Origin: CANRIN01 sp964493515
GTDB lineage: Bacteria; Bacillota; Clostridia; Oscillospirales; JAAYOS01
NCBI GenBank assembly: GCA_964493515.1
Contig: CAZBNJ010000056.1
Span: forward strand, 1 to 8,296
Reading direction: 5' to 3'
Length of the DNA: 8,296 bases
The position numbers were made by a program, and so were the translations under genes. Below, one piece after another: positions 1 to 5,713 of the stretch. A model generated the notes under the pieces. That model was not told where the DNA came from. It did no database searches and saw nothing but the letters and a program-made list of their open reading frames with translations. The stretch's first letter is position 1; each line of letters begins with the position of its first letter.

Positions 1-215
1 GGGTGCAGAACAGCAAGGTCGCGAACGTGTTCGAGGACAGACTTGCCGACGTGTGGGTCTGTGAAATGGAGGCTTATCGGGACTACACCAAGTTTGAAAA
101 GTGCTCCAAGTGCGAGCTGCTTGCGTTCTGTCGCGGATGTCCCGCCGTTGCGAGCGGCAGAGACGGCAATTTCTACGCCGCCGACCCGCAGTGCTGGAAG
201 GACATTGAATTTTAG
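1..215 (+). CDS. Radical SAM protein, C-terminal SPASM domain (5'-partial)
   Basis: Only the last ~70 codons are present. The frame is open to the left edge, so the GTG at 3 is internal and the true start lies outside the window. The fragment has the cysteine pattern of a SPASM domain, which binds auxiliary [4Fe-4S] clusters in radical SAM enzymes. Cys34-x2-Cys37-x5-Cys43-x2-Cys46 is followed by a distal Cys64 in a 'DPQCW' context, and an upstream Cys20 may also be a ligand. The 'CRGCPAVA' and 'Y.ADPQCW' signatures are typical of this superfamily (sulfatase maturases, PqqE-like and peptide-modifying enzymes). The catalytic CxxxCxxC half is not visible, so the substrate cannot be named. The gene ends in TAG, 32 bp before the nitroreductase start on the same strand, so co-transcription is plausible. 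The family call is firm; the function is open. Confidence 0.85.
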   Translation, partial: VQNSKVANVFEDRLADVWVCEMEAYRDYTKFEKCSKCELLAFCRGCPAVASGRDGNFYAADPQCWKDIEF

Positions 216-217
216 TG

Positions 218-223
218 TATACT
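218..223 (+). promoter_or_regulatory. Possible weak -10 box before the nitroreductase gene
   Basis: TATACT lies in the 32-bp gap before the nitroreductase start. A poor -35 (TGGAAG at 195-200) sits 17 bp upstream, inside the preceding gene. The leader would be very short, about 18 nt. This could be an internal operon promoter, but read-through from upstream explains the layout equally well. Confidence 0.3.
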
Positions 224-247
224 TAAACTTATAGGAGGAAAAACACC

Positions 248-820
248 ATGAACGAGCTTATCGAGAAGATCGTGAACCGCCACGCCATCCGCCGCTTTCA
301 GCCGAGGCAGATCGAGGAGGATGTCCTTGAGCAGATACTCGCCGCCGGACTATACGCACCGAGCGCGGGCAACAACCAGCGCTCCATCGTCGTCGTCTCG
401 CAGGACAGGGAGGTAAACGAGAAGCTGGGTGTTATCAGCCGCCTTGCCTGCTTTGGATGGAAGGAACCCACCGAGCTCAACCGCCATGTGTCCGACGACC
501 AGCCGAGCATCCTTGACGACATCAACCTCAAAAACGTGTTCTATGACGCGCCCACTGTCCTGCACCTCTTTGTGAGCGCTCGCGAAGACGCGGGATTCCT
601 TGCCGAAAACATGTGGCTCGCGGCGCATTTTTTGGGCGTCGGAGCCTGCTTCATCAGCCGCGGAGAGCAGACCTTCGGCACCGAATACGGCATGGAGCTG
701 CGCAAAAAGTGGGGCATCCCCGAGGGACTGACTGCCGCCGGACATCTGCCGCTCGGATACCTCGACGGTCCCGAACCGCACGCAAAGCCGCGCAGAGAGG
801 GCCGCATAATACGGGTGTGA
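248..820 (+). CDS. Nitroreductase-family FMN-dependent oxidoreductase
   Basis: The predicted protein of 190 residues belongs to the FMN-binding nitroreductase fold, whose members reduce nitro groups, quinones, flavins or enones with NAD(P)H. The N-terminal 'RHAIRRF' at residues 11-17 is the phosphate-binding RRSxRxF-type motif. 'APSAGNNQ' at 38-45 is the conserved loop that contacts FMN. 'ENMWLAAHFLGVGACFI' at 120-136 is the dimer-core helix and glycine-rich stretch. 'LPLGYLDGPEP' at 167-177 followed by a basic tail is the typical C-terminus. There is no signal peptide, so it should be cytoplasmic and dimeric. The ATG has an AGGAGG at 233-238, nine bases upstream, which fixes the start. The macrodomain gene begins 29 bp after the TGA. 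The substrate cannot be read from sequence. A flavin oxidoreductase next to a SirTM/macrodomain pair recalls the redox genes (old yellow enzyme, luciferase-like monooxygenase) reported in extended SirTM operons. Confidence 0.92.
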   Translation: MNELIEKIVNRHAIRRFQPRQIEEDVLEQILAAGLYAPSAGNNQRSIVVVSQDREVNEKLGVISRLACFGWKEPTELNRHVSDDQPSILDDINLKNVFYDAPTVLHLFVSAREDAGFLAENMWLAAHFLGVGACFISRGEQTFGTEYGMELRKKWGIPEGLTAAGHLPLGYLDGPEPHAKPRREGRIIRV

Positions 821-849
821 AATCATCCGCACAGACTGAGAGGATAACC

Positions 850-1629
850 ATGACACAGAACGAACGCCGCGTTTTTCTGATACAGCACCTCTTAGGTGAG
901 AAGTCTCGCTATAAGGATATCTCCATACCAAACAGCATTGACGAACAGCGGAGTCTGCTCCGCTCGCTGATGAACGTCCGACCGCCGGAGGACATAGACG
1001 AACACTTCCTTGCGGTACAGGACGAATATCTGCGGGAGGAGCTTGCGTCAAGGGACGTGACCGACGTCGTCGACCTGTCCCCGATCTCCGACGGCATATA
1101 TCTGTGGCAGGGCGACATCACCACCCTTCGCTGCGACGCCATTGTGAACGCCGCGAACAGCGGTATGACCGGCTGCTACATCCCTTGCCACGCCTGCATC
1201 GACAACGCCATCCACACCTATGCCGGCGTTCAGCTCCGACTCGAGTGCGCGCGGCTGATGGAGCGGCAGGGACACCCGGAGGCGACGGGCGGAGCCAAGA
1301 TAACGCCCGCCTACAACCTCCCCTGCAAGTTCGTCCTGCACACCGTCGGGCCTATCGTCGCGGGTGGGCTGAAGCCTCGCGACGAGGAGCTGCTCGCCGC
1401 CTGCTATCTCTCCTGTCTGGAGCTTGCGGAGCGGAGCGGTGTCAAAAGCGTCGCGTTCTGCTGCATTTCAACAGGAGAATTTCATTTCCCGAACCGGCGC
1501 GCTGCGGAGATCGCGGTGCAAACGGTCCGCGAATACCGAACGAAAAACAATAGCGAAATCAAGGTGATATTCAATGTTTTCAAAGATGTCGACTACGAGA
1601 TCTACCGAGAGCTACTCGCGGCAGATTGA
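850..1629 (+). CDS. Zinc-dependent macrodomain protein-ADP-ribose hydrolase
   Basis: The predicted protein has 259 residues: an N-terminal helical extension of about 80 residues, then a macrodomain. 'QGDIT' at 87-91 and 'IVNAAN' at 98-103 are the ADP-ribose adenine and ribose contacts. 'GCYIPCHACIDNAIH' at 108-122 is the signature of the zinc-macrodomain branch, with candidate metal ligands among Cys109, Cys113, His114 and Cys116. 'CCISTGEFHFP' at 204-214 is the second, phosphate-binding loop. Enzymes of this branch remove ADP-ribose placed on proteins by the partner sirtuin, and the gene normally sits beside it, as here. The reading frame is open back to 613, but that stretch overlaps the nitroreductase gene. 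The ATG at 850 has GAGAGG at 838-843 and gives the usual family length, so it is preferred. The SirTM gene overlaps its last 56 bases. The target protein is unknown in this window. It should act in the cytoplasm. Confidence 0.93.
   Translation: MTQNERRVFLIQHLLGEKSRYKDISIPNSIDEQRSLLRSLMNVRPPEDIDEHFLAVQDEYLREELASRDVTDVVDLSPISDGIYLWQGDITTLRCDAIVNAANSGMTGCYIPCHACIDNAIHTYAGVQLRLECARLMERQGHPEATGGAKITPAYNLPCKFVLHTVGPIVAGGLKPRDEELLAACYLSCLELAERSGVKSVAFCCISTGEFHFPNRRAAEIAVQTVREYRTKNNSEIKVIFNVFKDVDYEIYRELLAAD
1561..1566 (+). promoter_or_regulatory. Ribosome binding site setting the SirTM start inside the macrodomain gene
   Basis: AAGGTG lies seven bases before the ATG at 1574, within the macrodomain coding sequence. 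The alternative ATG at 1586 has no comparable site, so the 56-bp overlapping start is favoured. This arrangement points to coupled translation of the eraser and writer. Confidence 0.6.
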
Positions 1630-2443
1630 GCGGCTGCGCGCCGCGCTCAACTCCGCCGACGCCGTGGTCATCGGCGCAGGCGCGGGGCTTTCCACCTCGG
1701 CGGGATTCGTCTATACCGGCGAGCGCTTTGAGAAATATTTCTCCGACTTTGCCGAAAAGTACGGCTTTCGGGACATGTACTCGGGCGGCTTCTACCCCTA
1801 CTCCACGCTGGAGGAACACTGGGCATACTGGAGCCGCTACATTTTTATCAACCGCTACATGGACGCGCCCAAGCCGGTGTATAATGAGCTGCTTGGGCTC
1901 GTGAAGGACAAGGACTACTTTGTGATAACCACGAACGTCGACCACTGCTTTCAGAAGGCAGGTTTTGACAAACAGCGGCTGTTCTACACCCAGGGCGACT
2001 ACGGCCTGTTCCAGTGCTCGGTCCCCTGCGACATAGACACCTATGACAACGAGGAGACTATCCGCCGCATGGTGGCAGAACAGAAGGATATGCGAGTTCC
2101 CACCGAGCTTGTCCCAAAATGCCCCAAGTGCGGGAAACCGCTGACGATGAATCTGCGCGCCGACGACAAGTTCGTGGAGGACGAGGGCTGGCTGAGGGCG
2201 GCGGCGCGATATGAGGACTTTTTGAGGTCAAAAAAGGACGGAAGCATCCTGTTCTTGGAGCTTGGCGTGGGATACAACACACCCGGCATAATCAAGTATC
2301 CGTTCTGGCGTATGACCGCGCAGAATCCGAGCGCGACATACGTCTGCGTCAACTTCGGCGAAGCCGCCTGCCCCGTCGACATCGAGCGCCAGTCTGTCTG
2401 CATAAACAGTGATATCGGACGGGTAATTCGCGACTTAAAGTGA
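1574..2443 (+). CDS. Class M sirtuin (SirTM), protein ADP-ribosyltransferase
   Basis: The predicted protein of 289 residues has the sirtuin Rossmann fold. 'GAGAGLSTSAG' at 34-44 is the NAD-binding loop and 'TTNVD' at 119-123 is the equivalent of the canonical TQNID. In ordinary deacylase sirtuins a catalytic His-Gly follows. Here the segment is 'TQGDYG' at 139-144, with Gln140 in the histidine position, which is the hallmark of class M sirtuins that transfer ADP-ribose instead of deacylating. Cys148, Cys152, Cys183 and Cys186 form the likely zinc module. 'NLRADDKFVED' at 193-203 and 'LGVGYNTP' at 230-237 are further family blocks. In characterised Firmicute and fungal systems the enzyme modifies a lipoylated GcvH-like carrier and the neighbouring macrodomain reverses this. 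No GcvH-L or lipoate ligase gene is visible here, so the acceptor is unknown. The gene is convergent with the recombinase remnant, 26 bp away, with no clear terminator between. Confidence 0.93.
   Translation: MFSKMSTTRSTESYSRQIERLRAALNSADAVVIGAGAGLSTSAGFVYTGERFEKYFSDFAEKYGFRDMYSGGFYPYSTLEEHWAYWSRYIFINRYMDAPKPVYNELLGLVKDKDYFVITTNVDHCFQKAGFDKQRLFYTQGDYGLFQCSVPCDIDTYDNEETIRRMVAEQKDMRVPTELVPKCPKCGKPLTMNLRADDKFVEDEGWLRAAARYEDFLRSKKDGSILFLELGVGYNTPGIIKYPFWRMTAQNPSATYVCVNFGEAACPVDIERQSVCINSDIGRVIRDLK
2410..2420 (+). repeat. 11-bp direct repeat, left copy (TGATATCGGAC)
   Basis: This copy lies in the last codons of the SirTM gene, about 50 bp beyond the recombinase stop. An identical copy occurs at 4112-4122, so the pair brackets the small-ORF/recombinase module. 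It may be the trace of an attachment or target site, but 11 bp is short and chance is possible. Confidence 0.35.
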
Positions 2444-2469
2444 CAGCGGTCGGTTTCCGCTCAGTGGGG

Positions 2470-3912
2470 CTAAACCTTCCACACTATCTCCACCCTGTCC
2501 CCGTCTATCAGCACGCGGTCGATGAACTCTGCGGCAATGACCTTCTTCTCCTCAAAGCTCGCCGCCCCAAAGTCCAGGTGTTCGCACCGCGCCGGAGACG
2601 CGCCTCTCGCTATCAGCGCCTCCCTCTCCTTGTTCAGCCGGTCTATCTGCTTTGAGATGTACGCCGCCGACACCTCGCTGCTTTCGGCTATCGCGGCGAC
2701 CAGCCGCTCTATCTTTCGCTCCACCGCGAGTATCTCCTCGGCGGTCCCCCCGTCATCCGAAAAAACGCTCTCCGACGGACAGCCCTCTATCATCTCTCGT
2801 ATCCGCGCCGCGACGTATTCCTCCAGCTCCTTCAGCTCCACGCGTATCGACGCGTCGCAGGCAGACAGATTCGACCGTCCCGAGCAGACAAGGCAGGGCT
2901 TGTCCTCCGCCTTTATGTAGTTCACCTTCAACGCGTAGCCACACTTTCCGCACTTCAGAATCCCTGTCAGCCACGAGTACTTGCCCGCGTTCGAGCGCGA
3001 TATCTGCCTGTTCTTCGACAGCTTCGCCTGCACTCTCAGCCACAGTTCGGAGTCGATGAGACCCTCGTGGTTTGCGACGGTCAGCATCTGTCCCTCAAGC
3101 GCGTTGTACTTGTTTCGACTGCGGTCGCGACGTCCTATCACGTTGCAGGCGTGGGTGCCGTCGAACGCCTCTATGCCCTGCTGTATCTTCAGCCCCATCG
3201 CCAGACAGTGCCAGTACACGTTCTCGTCCGCGCGGACGTACAGCGGGCTGTGCAGGATGCGGGACAGGGTCACGTTGTCCCATCCCTCCCGCTTCGGTCC
3301 GTGTATGCCTCGGGCGCTCAGCTCACGCGCGATGCTCCGAAGCGACGCGTCCGGCTTGTCGTACTCCTCGAAGATGCTCCGCACAACATCGGCATTTTGG
3401 TTCGCGGCGAGCGAGGATACCCGCCGTCCGTCGTCCTCGATCTTGGTGAGGTCGAACCCGTAGGGCGCGGGTCCACCCGGCCACGCACCGAGCGAAAATC
3501 GGTGAACATAGTTGTCCTTGACTCGCTCGGCGGTGGTCTCGCGCTCGAGCTGTGCGAACACCAAAACGATGTTCAGCATAGCGCGCCCCATCGGCGAGGA
3601 TGTGTCGAACTGCTCGGTCACCGACTGAAACTCGACATGGTTCTGCTGCAATATCTCCCACAGCCGGCTGAAGTCGGATATCGAGCGGCTGAAGCGGTCG
3701 AGCCGATAGACCAGTATCTTTGTGACCCTTCACGCCTCCACCGCCTGCATCAGCTCGGTGAACGCGGGGCGCTTGGTATTCTTGCCCGAAAATCCCTTGT
3801 CCGTGAAAATGAGCGCATCGCCGTCGGCAAATCTGCGGCACTGTTCGATCTGTCCCTCTATCGAGAGGCTGTCCTTCTTGTCCACCGACTGCCGCGCGTA
3901 TATCGCGTTCAT
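2470..3912 (-). pseudogene. Large serine recombinase (resolvase/invertase family), interrupted by an in-frame TGA
   Basis: Read as 480 codons, this is a near-complete large serine recombinase of the Clostridium transposon type. The catalytic domain begins 'MNAIYARQS', with nucleophile Ser9 and Arg7, and continues with 'YRLDRFSR' at 69-76 and 'SSPMGRAMLNIV..FAQLERE' around 105-124. The recombinase DNA-binding domain follows ('GAWPGGPAPYGF', about 142-153). Next comes a zinc ribbon with Cys321, Cys324, Cys340, Cys343 and Cys352, then a coiled coil at about 393-440, and 'EFIDRVLIDGDRVEIVWKV' at the end. Codon 61 is TGA (3730-3732), where relatives carry Gly in an 'EAGK'-like turn, so one GGA-to-TGA change explains it. 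Both halves are in the same frame with no other damage, which suggests a recent mutation or a sequencing error. The downstream piece could restart only at weak codons such as TTG at 3651 and would lack Ser9. The ATG overlaps the stop of the upstream small ORF as ATGA. Confidence 0.9.
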
Positions 3913-4025
3913 CGCCTGTCTTTGCGCGCAGCCGCGAGAAGCAGGATGCACCGACGGTGTATCGCCGCGAGCCGCGCCATTCGCTCGGCACGATCTTTTG
4001 TCAGATAAGTGTTTGTAACAGTCAT
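3909..4025 (-). CDS. Small 38-residue basic protein coupled to the serine recombinase
   Basis: This short ORF runs 'MTVTNTYLTKDRAERMARLAAIHRRCILLLAAARKDRR'-like residues in a strongly basic, helix-prone chain: a short polar N-terminus, then an amphipathic Arg/Ala/Leu-rich helix over about residues 10-37. A purine-rich ribosome binding site (GGGGAGGTG) precedes the ATG, and its TGA overlaps the recombinase ATG as ATGA. Both argue that it is translated and that it feeds ribosomes into the recombinase, which itself has only a weak Shine-Dalgarno site. I do not recognise a named family. It could be a leader peptide for translational coupling, or a small DNA-binding or directionality partner of the recombinase. 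Whether the peptide itself matters, rather than its translation, cannot be judged here. Confidence 0.65.
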   Translation of the reverse strand: MTVTNTYLTKDRAERMARLAAIHRRCILLLAAARKDRR

Positions 4026-4030
4026 ACACA

Positions 4031-4039
4031 CACCTCCCC
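4031..4039 (-). promoter_or_regulatory. Strong ribosome binding site of the small ORF
   Basis: Read on the minus strand this is GGGGAGGTG, five bases before the ATG at 4025. It is far stronger than anything before the recombinase start, which supports entry at the small ORF and coupling through the ATGA overlap. I found no convincing promoter for this transcript in the gap. Confidence 0.7.
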
Positions 4040-4077
4040 AAAGGGATGATATGTGGTCGGCAGCTCGAAATATGCCC

Positions 4078-4088
4078 GTCCACTGGAC
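4078..4088. promoter_or_regulatory. 11-bp palindrome overlapping the -35 box (candidate operator)
   Basis: GTCCACTGGAC is two perfect 5-bp arms around one central base. Its right arm covers most of the -35 element of the glycoside hydrolase promoter. A dimeric repressor bound here would block that promoter. No regulator gene is adjacent, and the palindrome does not extend outward, so the assignment is tentative. Confidence 0.35.
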
Positions 4089-4112
4089 AATCCTTCTTAA
4101 ATCCTCTATAAT
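4084..4112 (+). promoter_or_regulatory. Sigma-A-type promoter of the glycoside hydrolase gene
   Basis: TGGACA at 4084-4089 (five of six consensus bases) and TATAAT at 4107-4112 (perfect) are separated by exactly 17 bp. The predicted transcript start is near 4119, leaving a short leader with a GAGGAG site before the ATG at 4147. This is the strongest promoter match in the window. Confidence 0.85.
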
Positions 4113-4122
4113 GATATCGGAC
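4112..4122 (+). repeat. 11-bp direct repeat, right copy (TGATATCGGAC)
   Basis: This copy is identical to 2410-2420 and starts at the last base of the -10 box of the glycoside hydrolase promoter. Together the two copies flank the recombinase module. Similarity does not continue clearly on either side. Confidence 0.35.
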
Positions 4123-4146
4123 ACAAACACAACGAGGAGTGAGCTT

Positions 4147-5649
4147 ATGAACACAGTTGAACGCTGGTCGATGTTCGAGGTCTCCGCGCCGGGCAGGACC
4201 GACGGCAATCCCTTCACCGACTACACGGTAAGCGCGACATTTGTCGGCAAAAACGAGAGCGTCACGGCGGACGGCTTCTACGACGGCGACGGCGTGTACA
4301 AGGCGCGGTTCATGCCGTCGTTTGATGGCGAGTACCGCTACACGATGAGCGGCAGTTTCGGCGAGAGCGTCGAGGGCGAGTTCACCGTCACCCCGCCGAG
4401 CGGCGGCAATCACGGCCCCGTCCGCGTGGCGAATCAGTATCACTTCGTCTACGAGGACACGACGCCCTACTACTCGGTCGGCACGACCTGCTACGCGTGG
4501 GCGCACCAGCCGGAGGACGTCCATCAAAAGACACTTGCCGAGCTGGACAAGGGCTACTTCAATAAGATGCGCTTCTGCGTGTTCCCAAAGCACTACATAC
4601 ACAACTTCCGCGACCCGCAGACCTTCCCGTATGTCGGCACGCCGGTGGACAGCTCGAACATGAACGAGGACAACTTCTCCTACTTCGTCGACTTCAGCGG
4701 CAACGACTGGGACTTCACGCGGTTCAATCCCGAGCACTTCCGCCGCGTCGAGCGCTGTATCGCCGAGCTGATGGAGCGCGGCATCGAGGCGGACATCATC
4801 GTCATGCACCCCTACGACCGATGGGGCTTCTCCGCCATGACCCCCGAGCAGGACGACCTCTACTGGCGCTATGTCATAGCCAGATTTGCCGCCTATCGCA
4901 ACGTGTGGTGGAGCCTCGCAAACGAGTATGACCTGCTGTTCAAAAAGAAGCTCGCCGACTGGGAGCGGTTCGCGCAGATAATCTGCGAGAAGGACCCGTA
5001 CAACCACCTGCGCGGCATACACAACTGCATGGCATTCTACGACCACTCGCGTCCGTGGATAACCCACTGCAGCCTTCAGCGGCAGGATCTCTACCGCCAT
5101 GTCGAGTACACCGACGACTACCGCACCCGTTGGGGCAAGCCTATCGTGTGGGACGAGATAGCCTACGAGGGCAACATCGACATGGGATGGGGCAATATAT
5201 CCGGTCAGGAGCTGACCCGCAGGTTCTGGGAAGCCGCCCTTCGCGGAGGCTACGCGGGCCACGGCGAGACCTTCATCGACAGTGAGAACGACATACTCTG
5301 GTGGAGCCACGGCGGCGATCTGCACGGCGAAAGTCCCGCGCGCATCAAGTTCCTGCACGACATAATGACCCAGACGCCGGGGCTGGGACTGAAGCGCGGT
5401 CAGGGCAGCTTCGACGAGGTCGTCGGCGTGCCCGACGTGGGCTTTGCCGGCGCGGGCGGCTATGAGATACACTACTACGGCTTCGGACGTCCCTCCTTCC
5501 GCGACTTCGTAAAACCGGAGGGAGAGTGGAAGGTCGAGATCATCGACACCTGGGAGATGACGCTGACCGACGCCGGCGTCCACAGCGGCAACTTCCGCGT
5601 CGCGCTCCCCGGCAAGGAGTATATGGCGGTGCGACTGACGAGGGTGTAG
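4147..5649 (+). CDS. Putative clan GH-A glycoside hydrolase (DUF5060/DUF4038/DUF5605 type)
   Basis: The predicted protein of 500 residues starts with an immunoglobulin-like beta domain (about 1-90, DUF5060-like, 'FTDYTVSATFVG...FYDGDGVYKARFMPSFDGEYRY'). A TIM barrel follows (about 95-405, DUF4038-like), then a beta-rich C-terminal domain (about 410-500, DUF5605-like). In the barrel, 'WWSLANEYD' places Glu260 after the strand-4 Asn, as expected for the acid/base of clan GH-A. 'PIVWDEIAYEG' supplies Glu337 as the likely nucleophile. 'YYSVGTTCYAW' (108-118) and 'MHPYDRWGFS' (220-229) are also typical of this group. The DUF4038 region is shared with GH140 apiosidases that act on plant pectin, but the substrate here cannot be assigned. 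There is no signal peptide, so it is probably cytoplasmic and acts on imported oligosaccharides. The ATG at 4147 follows GAGGAG; the frame is open to 4009, but that would include the promoter. A hairpin terminator lies just downstream. Confidence 0.85.
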   Translation: MNTVERWSMFEVSAPGRTDGNPFTDYTVSATFVGKNESVTADGFYDGDGVYKARFMPSFDGEYRYTMSGSFGESVEGEFTVTPPSGGNHGPVRVANQYHFVYEDTTPYYSVGTTCYAWAHQPEDVHQKTLAELDKGYFNKMRFCVFPKHYIHNFRDPQTFPYVGTPVDSSNMNEDNFSYFVDFSGNDWDFTRFNPEHFRRVERCIAELMERGIEADIIVMHPYDRWGFSAMTPEQDDLYWRYVIARFAAYRNVWWSLANEYDLLFKKKLADWERFAQIICEKDPYNHLRGIHNCMAFYDHSRPWITHCSLQRQDLYRHVEYTDDYRTRWGKPIVWDEIAYEGNIDMGWGNISGQELTRRFWEAALRGGYAGHGETFIDSENDILWWSHGGDLHGESPARIKFLHDIMTQTPGLGLKRGQGSFDEVVGVPDVGFAGAGGYEIHYYGFGRPSFRDFVKPEGEWKVEIIDTWEMTLTDAGVHSGNFRVALPGKEYMAVRLTRV

Positions 5650-5675
5650 CTCCTCCACGCAAAAAACGGCATGAA

Positions 5676-5706
5676 AAAAGCGGCTACCGCGCAGGCAGCC
5701 GCTTTT
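5676..5706. terminator. Bidirectional rho-independent terminator between convergent genes
   Basis: A perfect 10-bp inverted repeat (AAAAGCGGCT at 5676-5685, AGCCGCTTTT at 5697-5706) encloses an 11-base loop that may add two more CC/GG pairs. A GC-rich core flanked by A-run and T-run lets it work in both directions. It serves the glycoside hydrolase on the plus strand and the esterase on the minus strand. Confidence 0.92.
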
Positions 5707-5713
5707 GTTTTGC

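Noticed and set aside
613..849. N-terminal extension of the macrodomain frame
   Set aside because: The added 79 residues are Arg-rich out-of-frame translation of the nitroreductase gene. The ATG at 850 has a good Shine-Dalgarno site and gives the normal family length.
350..1051. 233-codon minus-strand open frame over the nitroreductase and macrodomain genes
   Set aside because: It shows no recognisable motif, overlaps two well-supported genes, and has the Arg/Ser/Val-rich look of an antisense shadow.
2445..2461. Small hairpin AGCGG/CCGCT between SirTM and the recombinase as a terminator
   Set aside because: The stem is only 5 bp, flanking bases do not pair and no T-run follows on either strand.
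3649..3651. TTG restart giving a functional recombinase fragment
   Set aside because: No Shine-Dalgarno site precedes it, and the product would lack catalytic Ser9 and Arg7, so it could not cut DNA.
3730..3732. TGA recoded as glycine, tryptophan or selenocysteine
   Set aside because: The nitroreductase, macrodomain and SirTM genes end properly at TGA, so the code is standard. Relatives have Gly rather than Cys at this site, and I see no reason to expect selenocysteine there.
3067..4008. 313-codon plus-strand open frame across the recombinase
   Set aside because: It is antisense to clear recombinase motifs and the small ORF, without a domain of its own.
3733..5658. Very long open frame on the minus strand antisense to the glycoside hydrolase
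   Set aside because: Its distal part is low-complexity Val/Ala/Arg translation caused by GC-rich third positions of the plus-strand gene. Only the last 60 codons (3733-3912) are real, as the recombinase N-terminus.
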